A stretch of 64,000 nucleotides of DNA from Streptomyces sp. TRM70350 (GTDB taxonomy: Bacteria; Actinomycetota; Actinomycetes; Streptomycetales; Streptomycetaceae). The stretch is taken from NCBI RefSeq assembly GCF_019219825.1, contig NZ_JAHUXH010000001.1, forward strand, positions 186,001 through 250,000, in the 5' to 3' direction. A model generated the notes under the pieces. It saw only the letters and a list, made by a program, of their open reading frames with translations, had not been told where the DNA came from and did not search any database. Positions 1 to 7,723 of the stretch are shown one piece after another. Position 1 is the first letter of the stretch. Every line of letters begins with the position of its first letter. Both the position numbers and the translations under genes were made by a program.

Positions 1-180
1 TTCAAGACCGGCCACGGCACGCCACGCTCCCGCGGCGACCGCGAGGAGCTCTTCGGCGGCTTCGGCGCGTCCTGGCGGGGCGCGTTCGTGGGCGGTGAGC
101 TGCTGGTACGGGCGGTGACGCAAGGGCCAGTGGGGGAGCGGTTGCCGGGGAACTTCCCCGAGTACCACCTGATGCCGTAA
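1..180 (+). CDS. C-terminal end of an unidentified protein (5' end outside window)
   Basis: The frame is open from base 1 to a TAA at 178-180 and gives the last 59 residues of a protein ending in PEYHLMP. The piece is rich in Gly and Arg with a hydrophobic stretch ([14 protein letters not shown]). Codon use is typical of the neighbours (strong G/C in third position), which supports real coding. I do not recognise the family, and no catalytic motif can be named. The tRNA-Leu follows 170 bases downstream on the same strand. Confidence 0.6.
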   Translation, partial: FKTGHGTPRSRGDREELFGGFGASWRGAFVGGELLVRAVTQGPVGERLPGNFPEYHLMP

Positions 181-351
181 GGGTGACTACGTCCTGCAAC
201 GGGGAGATGGCAGTCCGTTGCATTGGGTCGCTCCGGCCTGGTCGGCGCCCCGTCCCAGGGGACGGAAACGCAGGTGAAGGGCACTCCGAAACCTTGGTAT
301 TGTTGTCCGTGTCGCCGCGCGGAGGATCTCCGGCAAGGCGGCAGACACCTG

Positions 352-436
352 GTCCGGGTGGCGGAATGGCAGACGCGCTAGCTTGAGGTGCTAGTGCCCT
401 TTATCGGGCGTGGGGGTTCAAGTCCCCCCTCGGACA
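352..436 (+). tRNA. tRNA-Leu (anticodon GAG)
   Basis: An 85-base class II tRNA. The acceptor arm GTCCGGG (352-358) pairs with CTCGGAC (429-435), with one G-U pair, and the discriminator is A436. The anticodon stem CTAGC/GCTAG encloses the loop TTGAGGT, giving anticodon GAG (reads CUC/CUU). The long variable arm (TGCCCTTTATCGGGCG) and the T arm GGGGG-TTCAAGT-CCCCC are typical of tRNA-Leu. CCA is not encoded. No integrase gene or duplicated 3' end was seen downstream, so there is no sign of an integrated element. Confidence 0.96.
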
Positions 437-463
437 CAGATCATCGAAATACACAGATCACTG

Positions 464-498
464 AAATGGTGGTCGGGAGCGATCCCGGCCACCATTTT
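464..498 (+). terminator. Terminator hairpin after tRNA-Leu
   Basis: A 15-base inverted repeat with one mismatch (AAATGGTGG.. pairing with ..CCACCATTT, loop GCGA) is followed by a short T run. It lies 27 bases after the tRNA. It also sits between the tRNA and the convergent minus-strand gene ending at 576, so it could serve both directions. Confidence 0.8.
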
Positions 499-575
499 GC
501 GTTGTACTCACCCGTGCCGTCCGCGAGCGCGTGCGGCTGCGCCGAGGCAGTCGAGGGACTCGATGTGCCCTTCCG

Positions 576-2228
576 CTAGCGGGCCGACTCGGGCAGGACG
601 ACAAGCACGTCGCCGGCCGCGCGTTCGCCGTCGGGGTCGCTGGGGAGGCCCTGCGGCGCGTCGCGCACGACCATCGCCGTGGAGCCGCCGCCGTCCAGGT
701 TGAGCGCGTTCACCGCCCCCAGGCTGCGCATGACCGCGGCGGTCTCGGTGATCGACAGCCCGGCGCTGTGGCCGGGCCGGCGGCCGTCGACGGTGAGCAG
801 GACGACGCGCCCGTCCCGGGTGACTCCGGCGGCGGTGCGCGGATTGCGGCGCAGGTACCAGCCGTTGTAGAAGGCGGTGCGGTCCGCGCCCTTGACGTTT
901 TCGGGGCTCCACCCGTCACGGACCGGGTCGAGGGCCGTCTGGCCGTTGCGGAGCAGCAGCGGACCGCCGTTGACGACGGACATCTTCGCCGTGAGCGGCA
1001 GCGCGGTCCCCTGCTCGGCGTCCACGACCGTGCTCCGCACCGTCAGCCGGGCACCGATCGGGGCGTGGGCGCGCAGCCACTGGGCTCCCGTCCCGGTGCC
1101 CTGGAGCACGGTGCCCCGCGCGGGGACGGAACCGCCTCGGCTGTCCCGCAGTGCGGTCACCCGTCCGTCGGCGTCGAGGGTGACCTGGTATCCGGGGCCC
1201 TGCGGAGCGGCGGTGCCGAACTTCGCGGTGACGGCGACGAGTTCATGGGCGTTGCCGCAGGTGTGGTCGTGCGCCGGGTGGGAGAAGGGGGTGGCGTTCC
1301 CGACGCCGCCGCAGTTCACGATCAGGCCCGGCTGCCGGTTGAGGCCGGTCACCTCGCGGGTGGCGCCGTCCGCCGCACGGACCGTGATGCTGGTCCTGAG
1401 CCGGCGTACCGAGGTGCCCCGCCCGAAGTCGCCGGGCACGACCAGGGCGGGCCGCCCGTTCACGGCCTCCGAGACCAGGGTGCCGCTGATCACCGAGATG
1501 CCGGCCGGATCGCCGTCGGTGCCCGCCACCCAGTTGCCGGGAGTCGTGTCAGTGCCACCGTTGACGAAGTAGCCGCCGTTGACCGCGGCGAGGGCACCGG
1601 TGCGGCGCGCCACCGAGCTGGTGGTCTCGCGGCCCGGCACGATTCCGTTGGTCAGCTCCGACCGCAGACTGCCGCGGAACCGCGCGGGGTCGACGACGAG
1701 CACGTCCAGGGACCAGGGGCCGGTCGTGGCGTGCCCGTCCTCGCCGCTGTGCTGGACGCTGCTGCCGGACAGCCCGCGGGCCGCGATCTCGTTCCTGACC
1801 CGGTCGGCGGCGGCCTGGTCGGAGTACCGGCCCACTCGCACCATCCAGCCGAGCGGCCGGTCGCGCGGGCCCCGGGGATCCGGCCCGGCGGTGCGGTCAC
1901 GCCGCGGCTCGTACCCGGCCGCGCGGACCTTGCCCTCCAGCTCGGCGGCCTCCCTCTCGCTCGTGGCGAGGCCGACCGTGACGGTCCAGAAATCGTCCGC
2001 CGACGCCCGGCCGCGCTCGATCGCGATGTGGGTCACGCCCGGAGCGATCTCCCGGGAGGTGCGGGTCTCAGCAAGGGTGGCGGGTCCCAGCGGCAGCCTC
2101 TCGGCGGCCGCCGCGTCGGACTTCCGCCCGGCGGGCCGGGACTCTATGCTCGCGACGATCGTGGCGGCGACCACGAAGCCGGTCGTCGCCCCGCCGAACA
2201 GCCAGCGTCGTGCCGCTCGGAACTGCAT
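576..2228 (-). CDS. Secreted/membrane phosphodiester glycosidase family protein with SPOR-like repeats
   Basis: 550 residues from the ATG at 2228, which has a GAAAGGG ribosome site; an upstream in-frame start at 2387 would add 53 unlikely residues. It opens with a basic stretch and a membrane segment (about residues 8-28). Two SPOR-like units follow (WTVTVGL... near 85, GWMVRVGRYSD... near 125), a fold that usually binds denuded peptidoglycan glycan. The rest is a phosphodiester glycosidase (NAGPA) domain, with the marker strings AAVNGGYF near residue 220 and NALNLDGGGSTAMV near 520. Family members hydrolyse sugar-phosphodiester bonds outside the cell. The SPOR/NAGPA pairing suggests action on cell-wall-linked glycan phosphodiesters, which is inference. 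Confidence 0.85.
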   Translation of the reverse strand: MQFRAARRWLFGGATTGFVVAATIVASIESRPAGRKSDAAAAERLPLGPATLAETRTSREIAPGVTHIAIERGRASADDFWTVTVGLATSEREAAELEGKVRAAGYEPRRDRTAGPDPRGPRDRPLGWMVRVGRYSDQAAADRVRNEIAARGLSGSSVQHSGEDGHATTGPWSLDVLVVDPARFRGSLRSELTNGIVPGRETTSSVARRTGALAAVNGGYFVNGGTDTTPGNWVAGTDGDPAGISVISGTLVSEAVNGRPALVVPGDFGRGTSVRRLRTSITVRAADGATREVTGLNRQPGLIVNCGGVGNATPFSHPAHDHTCGNAHELVAVTAKFGTAAPQGPGYQVTLDADGRVTALRDSRGGSVPARGTVLQGTGTGAQWLRAHAPIGARLTVRSTVVDAEQGTALPLTAKMSVVNGGPLLLRNGQTALDPVRDGWSPENVKGADRTAFYNGWYLRRNPRTAAGVTRDGRVVLLTVDGRRPGHSAGLSITETAAVMRSLGAVNALNLDGGGSTAMVVRDAPQGLPSDPDGERAAGDVLVVLPESAR

Positions 2229-2569
2229 CGGGCATGCCCTTTCAGGAGGGGGTCGGCTGCGACTGTGCACGCCACACATGTCGCGAATCCGACGGCCCAC
2301 CCGACGCGTGGTGGCGAAGGGGTTGCCGTATGGGTCGCACAGCGCCCCGCGCACGGCTCGCGGGCTTGGTCCCCCGCCCCCGGGCACATGTCGTCGTCGC
2401 GGCGCTGGTTTTCGGCCATGATCGGCTGCGGCGCCATCATGCCATACGGCGATCAGGCGCTCGCATCCGGATCAGGGCAGCCCCGCTCCCCGTCAGGCGC
2501 TGTCGCAGGATCACGCCGCGTCGTCCGGGACTCACCGTCCCTCGCACCCGACGGCCCGAAAGCCAGGTC
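2229..2569. other. Intergenic stretch without a recognisable gene
   Basis: About 340 bases between two minus-strand genes. Only short or low-quality frames occur, and none has homology I recognise. It presumably carries the promoter of the phosphodiester glycosidase gene and the end of the EEP transcript. I see no clear terminator or operator. Confidence 0.5.
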
Positions 2570-3637
2570 CTAGGAGCGCCGGCCCTCCAGGTCGTCCCCC
2601 AGCCTGATCCGTGCCACGACAGGCAGGTGATCACTGCCGGTCTCGGGGAGGGTCCGTACGTCGACCACAGCGGCGCCCCGCGCCATCACCTGGTCGATCC
2701 TGGCGACGGGGAAGACCGTGGGCCAGCTGAACTCGAGTTCCTCGTCCGCCGAGGCCAGCTGTGAGGTCAGCGGCGCCAGGCCACGGTCCCGGGTCGTGCC
2801 GTTGAGGTCTCCCGCCAGGATCACCGTGGCCGACTTCTCGCGGGCAAGCTTCTCGCCCAGCAGTCCCGCGCTCTCGTCCCGCCACCGGGTGTCGAATCCG
2901 GCGGCCGGCCTGATTCTGACCGACGGCAGATGCGCCACGTACACGGCGATGTCGCGCTCGGGTCCGACGCGGACAACCGCCCGGAGCCCTCGGTTCCAGT
3001 CGCCCGTGACCGCCTCGGGCCGGATGTCCGCCCTCCCCGTTTGCGTCAGCGGATAGCGAGACCAGAGACCGACCGTCCCGACGACCACGTGGTGCGGGAA
3101 GCGGCTTCGGAACGCCTTTTCGTACGCCGGGAGGGCCTGCCCCGTCAGCTCTTGGAGGGCCACGAGGTCGGGATCTGCGTCCATGAGGGTACGCGCGGTG
3201 GCAGCCGGGTCCTTGTTCACGTCGCTCACGTTGTGCTGCACCACCGTGAGGTCGTGTTTCCCGGGACTCCGGGGCAGCAGGGACGGGCCGAACGTGGCGG
3301 TCCAGACCACCGCCGCGGCAAGTGCTGCCAGCACAGCGGTTGCCGAACGGCGGACGGCGGCCAGGGTGAGCAGCGGGAGAATCGGCGCCCCGAGCCAGGG
3401 CAGGAAGTTCTCGATCAGGCTGCCCGGGTTTCCCACGGTGTCGGGCACGAGCGAGGGGCACAGCAGGAGGAGGGCGACCAGCACAGACAGCACCGCGTCG
3501 GCGCGCCCGCGAGTCCATGCCGTCCGCCCGCCCGCGTCCCGCCGTCTGAAGCTCCGGTTCCGGAAGCGGTTACGAAACCATCGCGCGGCCCGTTCCGGGG
3601 AACGGGCCGCGGCGCTGTCGGCCTTGCCGATGGCCAC
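2570..3637 (-). CDS. Membrane-anchored endonuclease/exonuclease/phosphatase (EEP) family protein
   Basis: 355 residues. After a basic N-terminus there are three hydrophobic segments (about residues 45-65, 75-95, 100-120), then an EEP catalytic domain facing outward. Family motifs are present: QHNVSDVN (metal-binding Asn), ALQEL (Glu), AGDLNG (Asp/Asn) and the terminal GSDHLPV (Asp-His). Such membrane EEP proteins are common in Streptomyces; the substrate is unknown and could be nucleic acid, sphingomyelin-like lipid or phosphoinositide. The GTG start at 3637 sits directly against a GGAGG, which is too close, so a start further in, before the first membrane segment, is possible. Confidence 0.85.
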   Translation of the reverse strand: MAIGKADSAAARSPERAARWFRNRFRNRSFRRRDAGGRTAWTRGRADAVLSVLVALLLLCPSLVPDTVGNPGSLIENFLPWLGAPILPLLTLAAVRRSATAVLAALAAAVVWTATFGPSLLPRSPGKHDLTVVQHNVSDVNKDPAATARTLMDADPDLVALQELTGQALPAYEKAFRSRFPHHVVVGTVGLWSRYPLTQTGRADIRPEAVTGDWNRGLRAVVRVGPERDIAVYVAHLPSVRIRPAAGFDTRWRDESAGLLGEKLAREKSATVILAGDLNGTTRDRGLAPLTSQLASADEELEFSWPTVFPVARIDQVMARGAAVVDVRTLPETGSDHLPVVARIRLGDDLEGRRS

Positions 3638-3769
3638 CCTCCCCGCCGAGTCCCAGTTGGTCTACGGCGACAGTACGCGGCGGCAGGTGACGGTCTCACC
3701 GGGCGGCAGGGCGACCTGGTGCCGGCTCACGCCCCGCCCGGGAGGGCACGGTGCTCCGTTACCGGTACG

Positions 3770-4840
3770 TCAGTGGCGCGGGAAGTAGGCCTTCGGCAGC
3801 CTCATCCCGCGGTCGGCCATGATCTCCCGCACCCGGTCCGGGTAGTTCGTGATGATGCCGTCGACGCCCATGTCCATCAGCGCCTCCACCGTGGCCGGGT
3901 CGTCGCAGGTCCACGGGACGACCTTCAGGCCCCGGGCGTGCGCCTCGGTGATCATCGCGCGGTCGGGGTAGAAGCGGAAGCCGGGGTCGCCGATCTTGCC
4001 GTTCTGCGGGAAGCCGTAGTTGGGGGAGAGGGCCTTGACGCCGGGGATGGTCGCGGCGGCCTTCACGAAGTCGCCGTCGTAGTCGTCGGCGTCGATCCCG
4101 CCCAGCCAGGGGGAGGCGCCGGGCTTGCCGACCTGGAGGAAGTCGTGGTTGGTCAGCGCCACCAGCGGCCACCTCGGCGCCAGCTTGTGCATCGCCTTCA
4201 GCGCGCCCCAGTCGAAGGACTGGATGGTCACCTGGCGCTCCAGACCCGAGGCGCGGATCTCCTCGAACACCCGGCGCACGAACAGCTCACGCGGCGCGGT
4301 CTGCTCGGGCGCGCCCGCCTCGACCTTCGTCTCGACGTTGAGGGTGACCTTCTTGGCCTTGTAGCGCTTGACCAGGTTCAGCACGTCCCGCAGTTCGACC
4401 ATCCGGGCGCCCTTGATCTGCTCCTGCTCGGGGTGGCCGGGCAGCTGCTGGTAGCCGCAGTCCATGGTCCTGATCTGCGCCAGCGTCAGGTCCTTGATGT
4501 ACTTGCCGACGTACGGGTACATCGGGTCGCCCGGCACGACCGGCCCCGTGTCCCGGCACTTCTGGGCGCTGACCTGCCGGTCGTGCGTGACGACGACCTT
4601 GCGGTCCTTGGTGACCTGGGTGTCCAGCTCCAGCGTGGACACCCCCAGCCGCAACGCCTTGCCGAACCCCTCCAGGGTGCTCTCGGTCGTCATGCCGAGG
4701 CCGCCGCGGTGGGCCTGCAGGTCGAAGCGCGCCTTGTGGGAGAACGCGCCGGGGCCGTCCGCCGGCGTCGCGTGGGCGGCCGTCGGGACGGCGAGCACCG
4801 GCACCAGGACCAGGCCGGCGAGGACATGTCGTGCGGACAT
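3770..4840 (-). CDS. Secreted glycerophosphodiester phosphodiesterase
   Basis: 356 residues from the ATG at 4840, preceded by GAGG. The N-terminus is a Sec signal ending AHA near residue 22. The GDPD domain begins with the catalytic QAHRGG motif, then E-S-T and LELDTQVTKD (metal-binding Glu/Asp) and VVTHDR (second catalytic His), and ends GIITNYPDRVR. It cleaves glycerophosphodiesters released from phospholipids or teichoic acids into glycerol-3-phosphate and an alcohol, outside the membrane. The 356 residues match secreted GlpQ-type enzymes. It is transcribed alone, 215 bases from the divergent nucleotidyltransferase gene. Confidence 0.92.
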   Translation of the reverse strand: MSARHVLAGLVLVPVLAVPTAAHATPADGPGAFSHKARFDLQAHRGGLGMTTESTLEGFGKALRLGVSTLELDTQVTKDRKVVVTHDRQVSAQKCRDTGPVVPGDPMYPYVGKYIKDLTLAQIRTMDCGYQQLPGHPEQEQIKGARMVELRDVLNLVKRYKAKKVTLNVETKVEAGAPEQTAPRELFVRRVFEEIRASGLERQVTIQSFDWGALKAMHKLAPRWPLVALTNHDFLQVGKPGASPWLGGIDADDYDGDFVKAAATIPGVKALSPNYGFPQNGKIGDPGFRFYPDRAMITEAHARGLKVVPWTCDDPATVEALMDMGVDGIITNYPDRVREIMADRGMRLPKAYFPRH

Positions 4841-5055
4841 CGAAACCTCACTCGTTCGGTTGGGGCGATCCCAGGACGCTAGTTCGGCACCGGTGCGCGC
4901 CCGAAGACCTGGATGTGATGCGGCTGTGAACGCCGGAGGAAGCCGAGGGTGACGACGCCCGGAAAATGACAAGCCGCCCGCCCGCCGGACGCTGCATCAT
5001 GACAGTCCGCCGCCCGCCGTGCCAACGGGCGCGCGTCCGAACACCGGGGGCTCCA

Positions 5056-5757
5056 GTGACCGTGACCAACATCCTGCTGTCCGGCGTCGTCGGCTCGACC
5101 GCGTACGGACTCGCCCACCCGGGCTCCGACGTGGACCGGCTCGGCCTGTTCGCCGCGCCCACCGAGACCCTGCACGGCCTGCACGGCCCGAAGGAGTCCC
5201 ACGTCACCACGGCACCCGACCGCACCCTGCACGAGGCGGCGAAGTGGTGCCGCCTCGCCCTCGGCGGCAACCCGACCGTCATGGAACTGGTCTGGCTGCC
5301 CGAGGAGTTGTACGAGGTGAGGACCTCTCTCGGGGACGAGCTGATCGGCATCCGGTCGTCCTTCCTCAGCGCCCGCCGGATCCGCGACGCCTATCTCGGG
5401 TACGCCACGCAGCAGTTCCGCAAGCTCGTCAGCCGCGGCGACGGCTCGTTCTCCGCGGACACCCGCAAGCGCACCGCCAAGCACGCCCGCCACCTCAGGC
5501 GGCTGTGCAGCCAGGGCTACGAGCTGTACACCACCGGCCGGTTGACGATCCGGGTCGCCGACCCCGAGAGCTACCACGCCTTCGGCGAGCAGGTCGCCGC
5601 CGACCCGTCGGCCGCCCTGCCGCTGCTGCGCCACTTCGAGGCGGCCTTCGACGAGACGCGGGGCGTGCTGCCCGAACAGCCCGACGACAGGGCCGCCGAG
5701 GCATGGCTGCGGCGGGTCCGGCAGCACTTCTACACACCGGGCACGGTGCCCGCGTGA
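5056..5757 (+). CDS. Nucleotidyltransferase-domain protein (COG3541-like)
   Basis: 233 residues from the GTG at 5056, chosen because GGGGGC lies 5-10 bases upstream and the protein then begins right before the domain. The N-terminal motif SGVVGSTAYGL followed by GSDVDRLGLF is the G-S...D-x-D signature of the DNA-polymerase-beta-type nucleotidyltransferase fold. The helical C-terminal half matches the COG3541 group in length. Family members are uncharacterised; relatives modify RNA, proteins or small molecules with nucleotides. The gene stands alone and is followed by decayed DNA. Confidence 0.82.
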   Translation: MTVTNILLSGVVGSTAYGLAHPGSDVDRLGLFAAPTETLHGLHGPKESHVTTAPDRTLHEAAKWCRLALGGNPTVMELVWLPEELYEVRTSLGDELIGIRSSFLSARRIRDAYLGYATQQFRKLVSRGDGSFSADTRKRTAKHARHLRRLCSQGYELYTTGRLTIRVADPESYHAFGEQVAADPSAALPLLRHFEAAFDETRGVLPEQPDDRAAEAWLRRVRQHFYTPGTVPA

Positions 5758-5811
5758 TTCCCGGACTCGTCCGAGACGGCGTTCCGGACGGCGGGCCGGT
5801 CCGGTCCGCAA

Positions 5812-6060
5812 GGTGCCCTGCGCGCCTGCGCGACGGCCCTGCTGGAGCCGGTCGTCGAGGTCACGGTCACCGTGCCCGAGGACGCCGTGGGCGGGGTCCT
5901 CGGTGACCTCGCCGCCCGGCGCGGCCGGGTCACCTGCTCGGTCACCGGGCGGGCTCGGCGGTCGTCACCGCCACCGTGCCGCTGGCCGAACTGTTCGGCT
6001 ACGCGACCCGGTTGCGCAGCCGCACCAGGGCCGGGGCAGCGTGGTGGATGCGCCGTTCGT
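5812..6060 (+). pseudogene. Remnant of an EF-G-like (translational GTPase) C-terminal domain
   Basis: Frame 1 from 5812 reads ALLEPVVEVTVTVPEDAVGG then VLGDLAARRGRV, the domain V pattern of EF-G and of ribosomal protection proteins. After about 5950 the reading continues only in a second frame (SAVVTATVPLAELFGYATRL, then RSRT). A further missing base near 6028 breaks the expected TQGRGS. The GTPase domain and everything before domain V are absent. Two frameshifts and loss of most of the gene make it a pseudogene. The source could be a tetracycline-protection paralogue or an EF-G2-type gene; the remnant alone cannot decide. Confidence 0.8.
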
Positions 6061-6156
6061 CCCGCACGACCGGTGGACTGGCCGCGAACTGTGCTCCGTA
6101 CCCCTCCCGGAAGGTGCGCGGTGGGCCGCTGTGATCCACTCACAAGGGCTCATGCA

Positions 6157-6162
6157 TATGAT
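6157..6162 (+). promoter_or_regulatory. -10 element consistent with a leaderless acetyltransferase transcript
   Basis: TATGAT at 6157-6162 matches the sigma70/HrdB -10 consensus and ends 6 bases before the GTG at 6169, the usual distance to a transcription start. No Shine-Dalgarno sequence precedes that GTG, so transcription may begin at the start codon. No good -35 box is visible. The call is inference from spacing. Confidence 0.4.
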
Positions 6163-6168
6163 GTGCAA

Positions 6169-6705
6169 GTGCGTGACTACTGCATCCGAACCGCCACCCC
6201 CGAAGACCTCGACGGTGCGCGAGCCGTGATGCTCGACACCGTCTACCGCGACTTCGGCACCGGCTACGTCCCCCGCTGGCACGGCGACATCATCGACCCG
6301 GCCGCCGCCTATCTCGAACCCGCCCGGCACATCCTCCTCGTCGCCGTCGATCCGGTGGAGGGAGCCGTCGTCGCCACGGCCGCCCTCGACTCGCGCGGCC
6401 CGGCGCACCCGCCGAACCCGCGGCACATCGCCGAGCGGTTTCCCTCCGGGGAGACCGCTCAGTTGCGGCGGGTGTACGTCCGGCCCGAGCACCGGCGGCG
6501 CGGGCTCGCGCGGCGGATGGTCGGGGAGCTGATGGCGTTCGCCGAAGCAGATGGCGGATATCGGGCCGTCTACCTGCACACCGACCCGAGCGTGCCGGGC
6601 GCCGAGGGGTTCTGGCGGTCGCTGGGGAAGGTCGTGCACGACGGACGCGAGGAACCCGGTGGCGGTCAGGGCATCGTCCACTTCGAGATACCGATGGCGA
6701 AGTAG
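6169..6705 (+). CDS. GNAT-family N-acetyltransferase
   Basis: 178 residues starting at GTG 6169 (VRDYCIRTATPEDL); GTG 6163 is the alternative. A GNAT fold follows in order: the first strand and helix (TATPEDLDGARAVM), a central strand (ALDSRG), the acetyl-CoA loop LRRVYVRPEHRRRGLARRMV (Arg-rich R-x-x-G-x-A pyrophosphate-binding motif near residue 110) and a C-terminal strand (GFWRSLGKVV). It transfers acetyl from acetyl-CoA to an unknown amine. It sits between two blocks of decayed genes yet is fully intact, which suggests it is still selected or recently acquired. Confidence 0.88.
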   Translation: MRDYCIRTATPEDLDGARAVMLDTVYRDFGTGYVPRWHGDIIDPAAAYLEPARHILLVAVDPVEGAVVATAALDSRGPAHPPNPRHIAERFPSGETAQLRRVYVRPEHRRRGLARRMVGELMAFAEADGGYRAVYLHTDPSVPGAEGFWRSLGKVVHDGREEPGGGQGIVHFEIPMAK

Positions 6706-6708
6706 TCG

Positions 6709-7118
6709 ATACGTTCCCCCTCGCCCGCCCGGCTGCTTGCCTCGCTGCTCGCCGGGTGCTTCTCCGCCAGCCCCGAGACGGCGGGCATCGCCGGTGCCGC
6801 CGCCGACGGCACCCGCCTCCGTGTCGCCCTCGCCTTCCCGCCCGCCGAGAACCTCTCCGCGTACGGCGCCGACGCTTCACCATCCTCAGCCGCCTCGGCG
6901 TCACCGAGGGCCTGACCGCGCTCGACTCCAACGGTGCCGTCGGCCCCGCGCTCGCCGCCTCCTGGCAGCGCGAGGACGACCGGAGTTGGCTGTTCGCCCT
7001 GCGGGAGGCCACCTTCCAGGACGGCACGGACGTCACCGCGCCCGTCGTCGCCGCCTCCCTCACCCATGCCACACAGGCCAAGCCCGAGCCCGCCGCCCTC
7101 ACCGGCGTCAGCCTCACG
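6709..7118 (+). pseudogene. N-terminal remnant of a peptide/nickel-type ABC substrate-binding lipoprotein
   Basis: The first frame gives a lipoprotein signal with lipobox LLAGC, then LRVALAFPPAENLSAYGADA, typical of family 5 (peptide/nickel/metallophore) binding proteins. A base is missing near 6875, after which the second frame continues FTILSRLGVTEGL, ALAASWQRE and SWLFALREATFQDGTDV. No start codon is visible upstream of the signal. At 7118 the sequence switches abruptly to an MFS exporter. Only about 135 of the usual 500-plus residues survive. Confidence 0.82.
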
Positions 7119-7523
7119 CAGCTGCCCGTCACCCGCTGGGCCGGAGACCGGCTCGCGCTGCGCCGGTCGATGGCGGCGGGGCCGGCGCTGATCGCCGCCG
7201 GGTTCGCGGTCGCGGCCGTCGCGCGGCCCGCCGGGCGGACCGGCGTGGTGGGGTTGCTGCCCGCGGTCGGGTTCGTCGTGCTGCTCACCGTCGGGCAGAT
7301 GCTCGTCGCTCCGGCCGCCCGGGCCTGGGTGCCGGATCTCGCGGAGACCGGGCGGCTCGGGCTGCATACCGGGGCGCTGTCCTCAGTCTCCGGCCTGATC
7401 GTGCTGGCCGGAAGCGCCGCCACCGGCCTGCTACTCGACGCCGGCTTGCCACCGGCCGTGCCGTGGCTGGTACTGGCGGGGGTGTCGGGGGCGGCGATCG
7501 GGTTGCTGCCGCGTCGTGCGTGA
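7119..7523 (+). pseudogene. C-terminal remnant of an MFS exporter, fused in frame to the binding-protein remnant
   Basis: From QLPVTRWAGDRLALRRSM onward the frame is the second half of an MFS transporter, with about five hydrophobic segments and a proper TGA at 7521-7523. It joins the binding-protein fragment in frame at about 7118/7119. Metallophore-type ABC loci in actinomycetes often run binding protein, permeases, ATPases, then MFS exporter. A single deletion between first and last gene would give exactly this chimera (inference). Confidence 0.82.
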
Positions 7524-7537
7524 CGTCTCGTGGGCCC

Positions 7538-7703
7538 GCGCAGCCTCTGACTGGCCGTGGGGTTGATGCCGCGCAGCCTCTGACTGGCCGTGGGGTTGAT
7601 GCCGCGCCGCCTCCGACTGGCCGTGGGGTTGATGTCGCGTGGTTCGTGGTGGGGCCGTGGGGTTGATGCCGCGCCGCCTCTGACCGGTCGTGGACTCGCT
7701 GCC
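7538..7703. repeat. 33-bp tandem repeat, about five units
   Basis: Units begin at 7538, 7571, 7604, 7637 and 7671 and carry the core GGCCGTGGGGTTGATG. The first three are 33 bp and almost identical; the fourth is diverged and 34 bp; the fifth is diverged. On the minus strand the units would encode an 11-residue repeat (RHQPHGQSEAA), but no plausible gene start exists there. It fills the gap between the MFS remnant and the phosphatidyltransferase gene. Confidence 0.85.
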
Positions 7704-7723
7704 GTACCACCCCTGATCGGGCG

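Noticed and set aside
352..436. tRNA-Leu as attachment site of an integrated element
   Set aside because: No integrase, excisionase or repeated tRNA 3' end was seen downstream.
531..2573. 680-codon plus-strand open frame
   Set aside because: It lies opposite the phosphodiester glycosidase gene with its clear domains and has no recognisable motif.
7538..7703. CRISPR array
   Set aside because: The repeats are directly adjacent with no unique spacers, and no cas gene is in the window.
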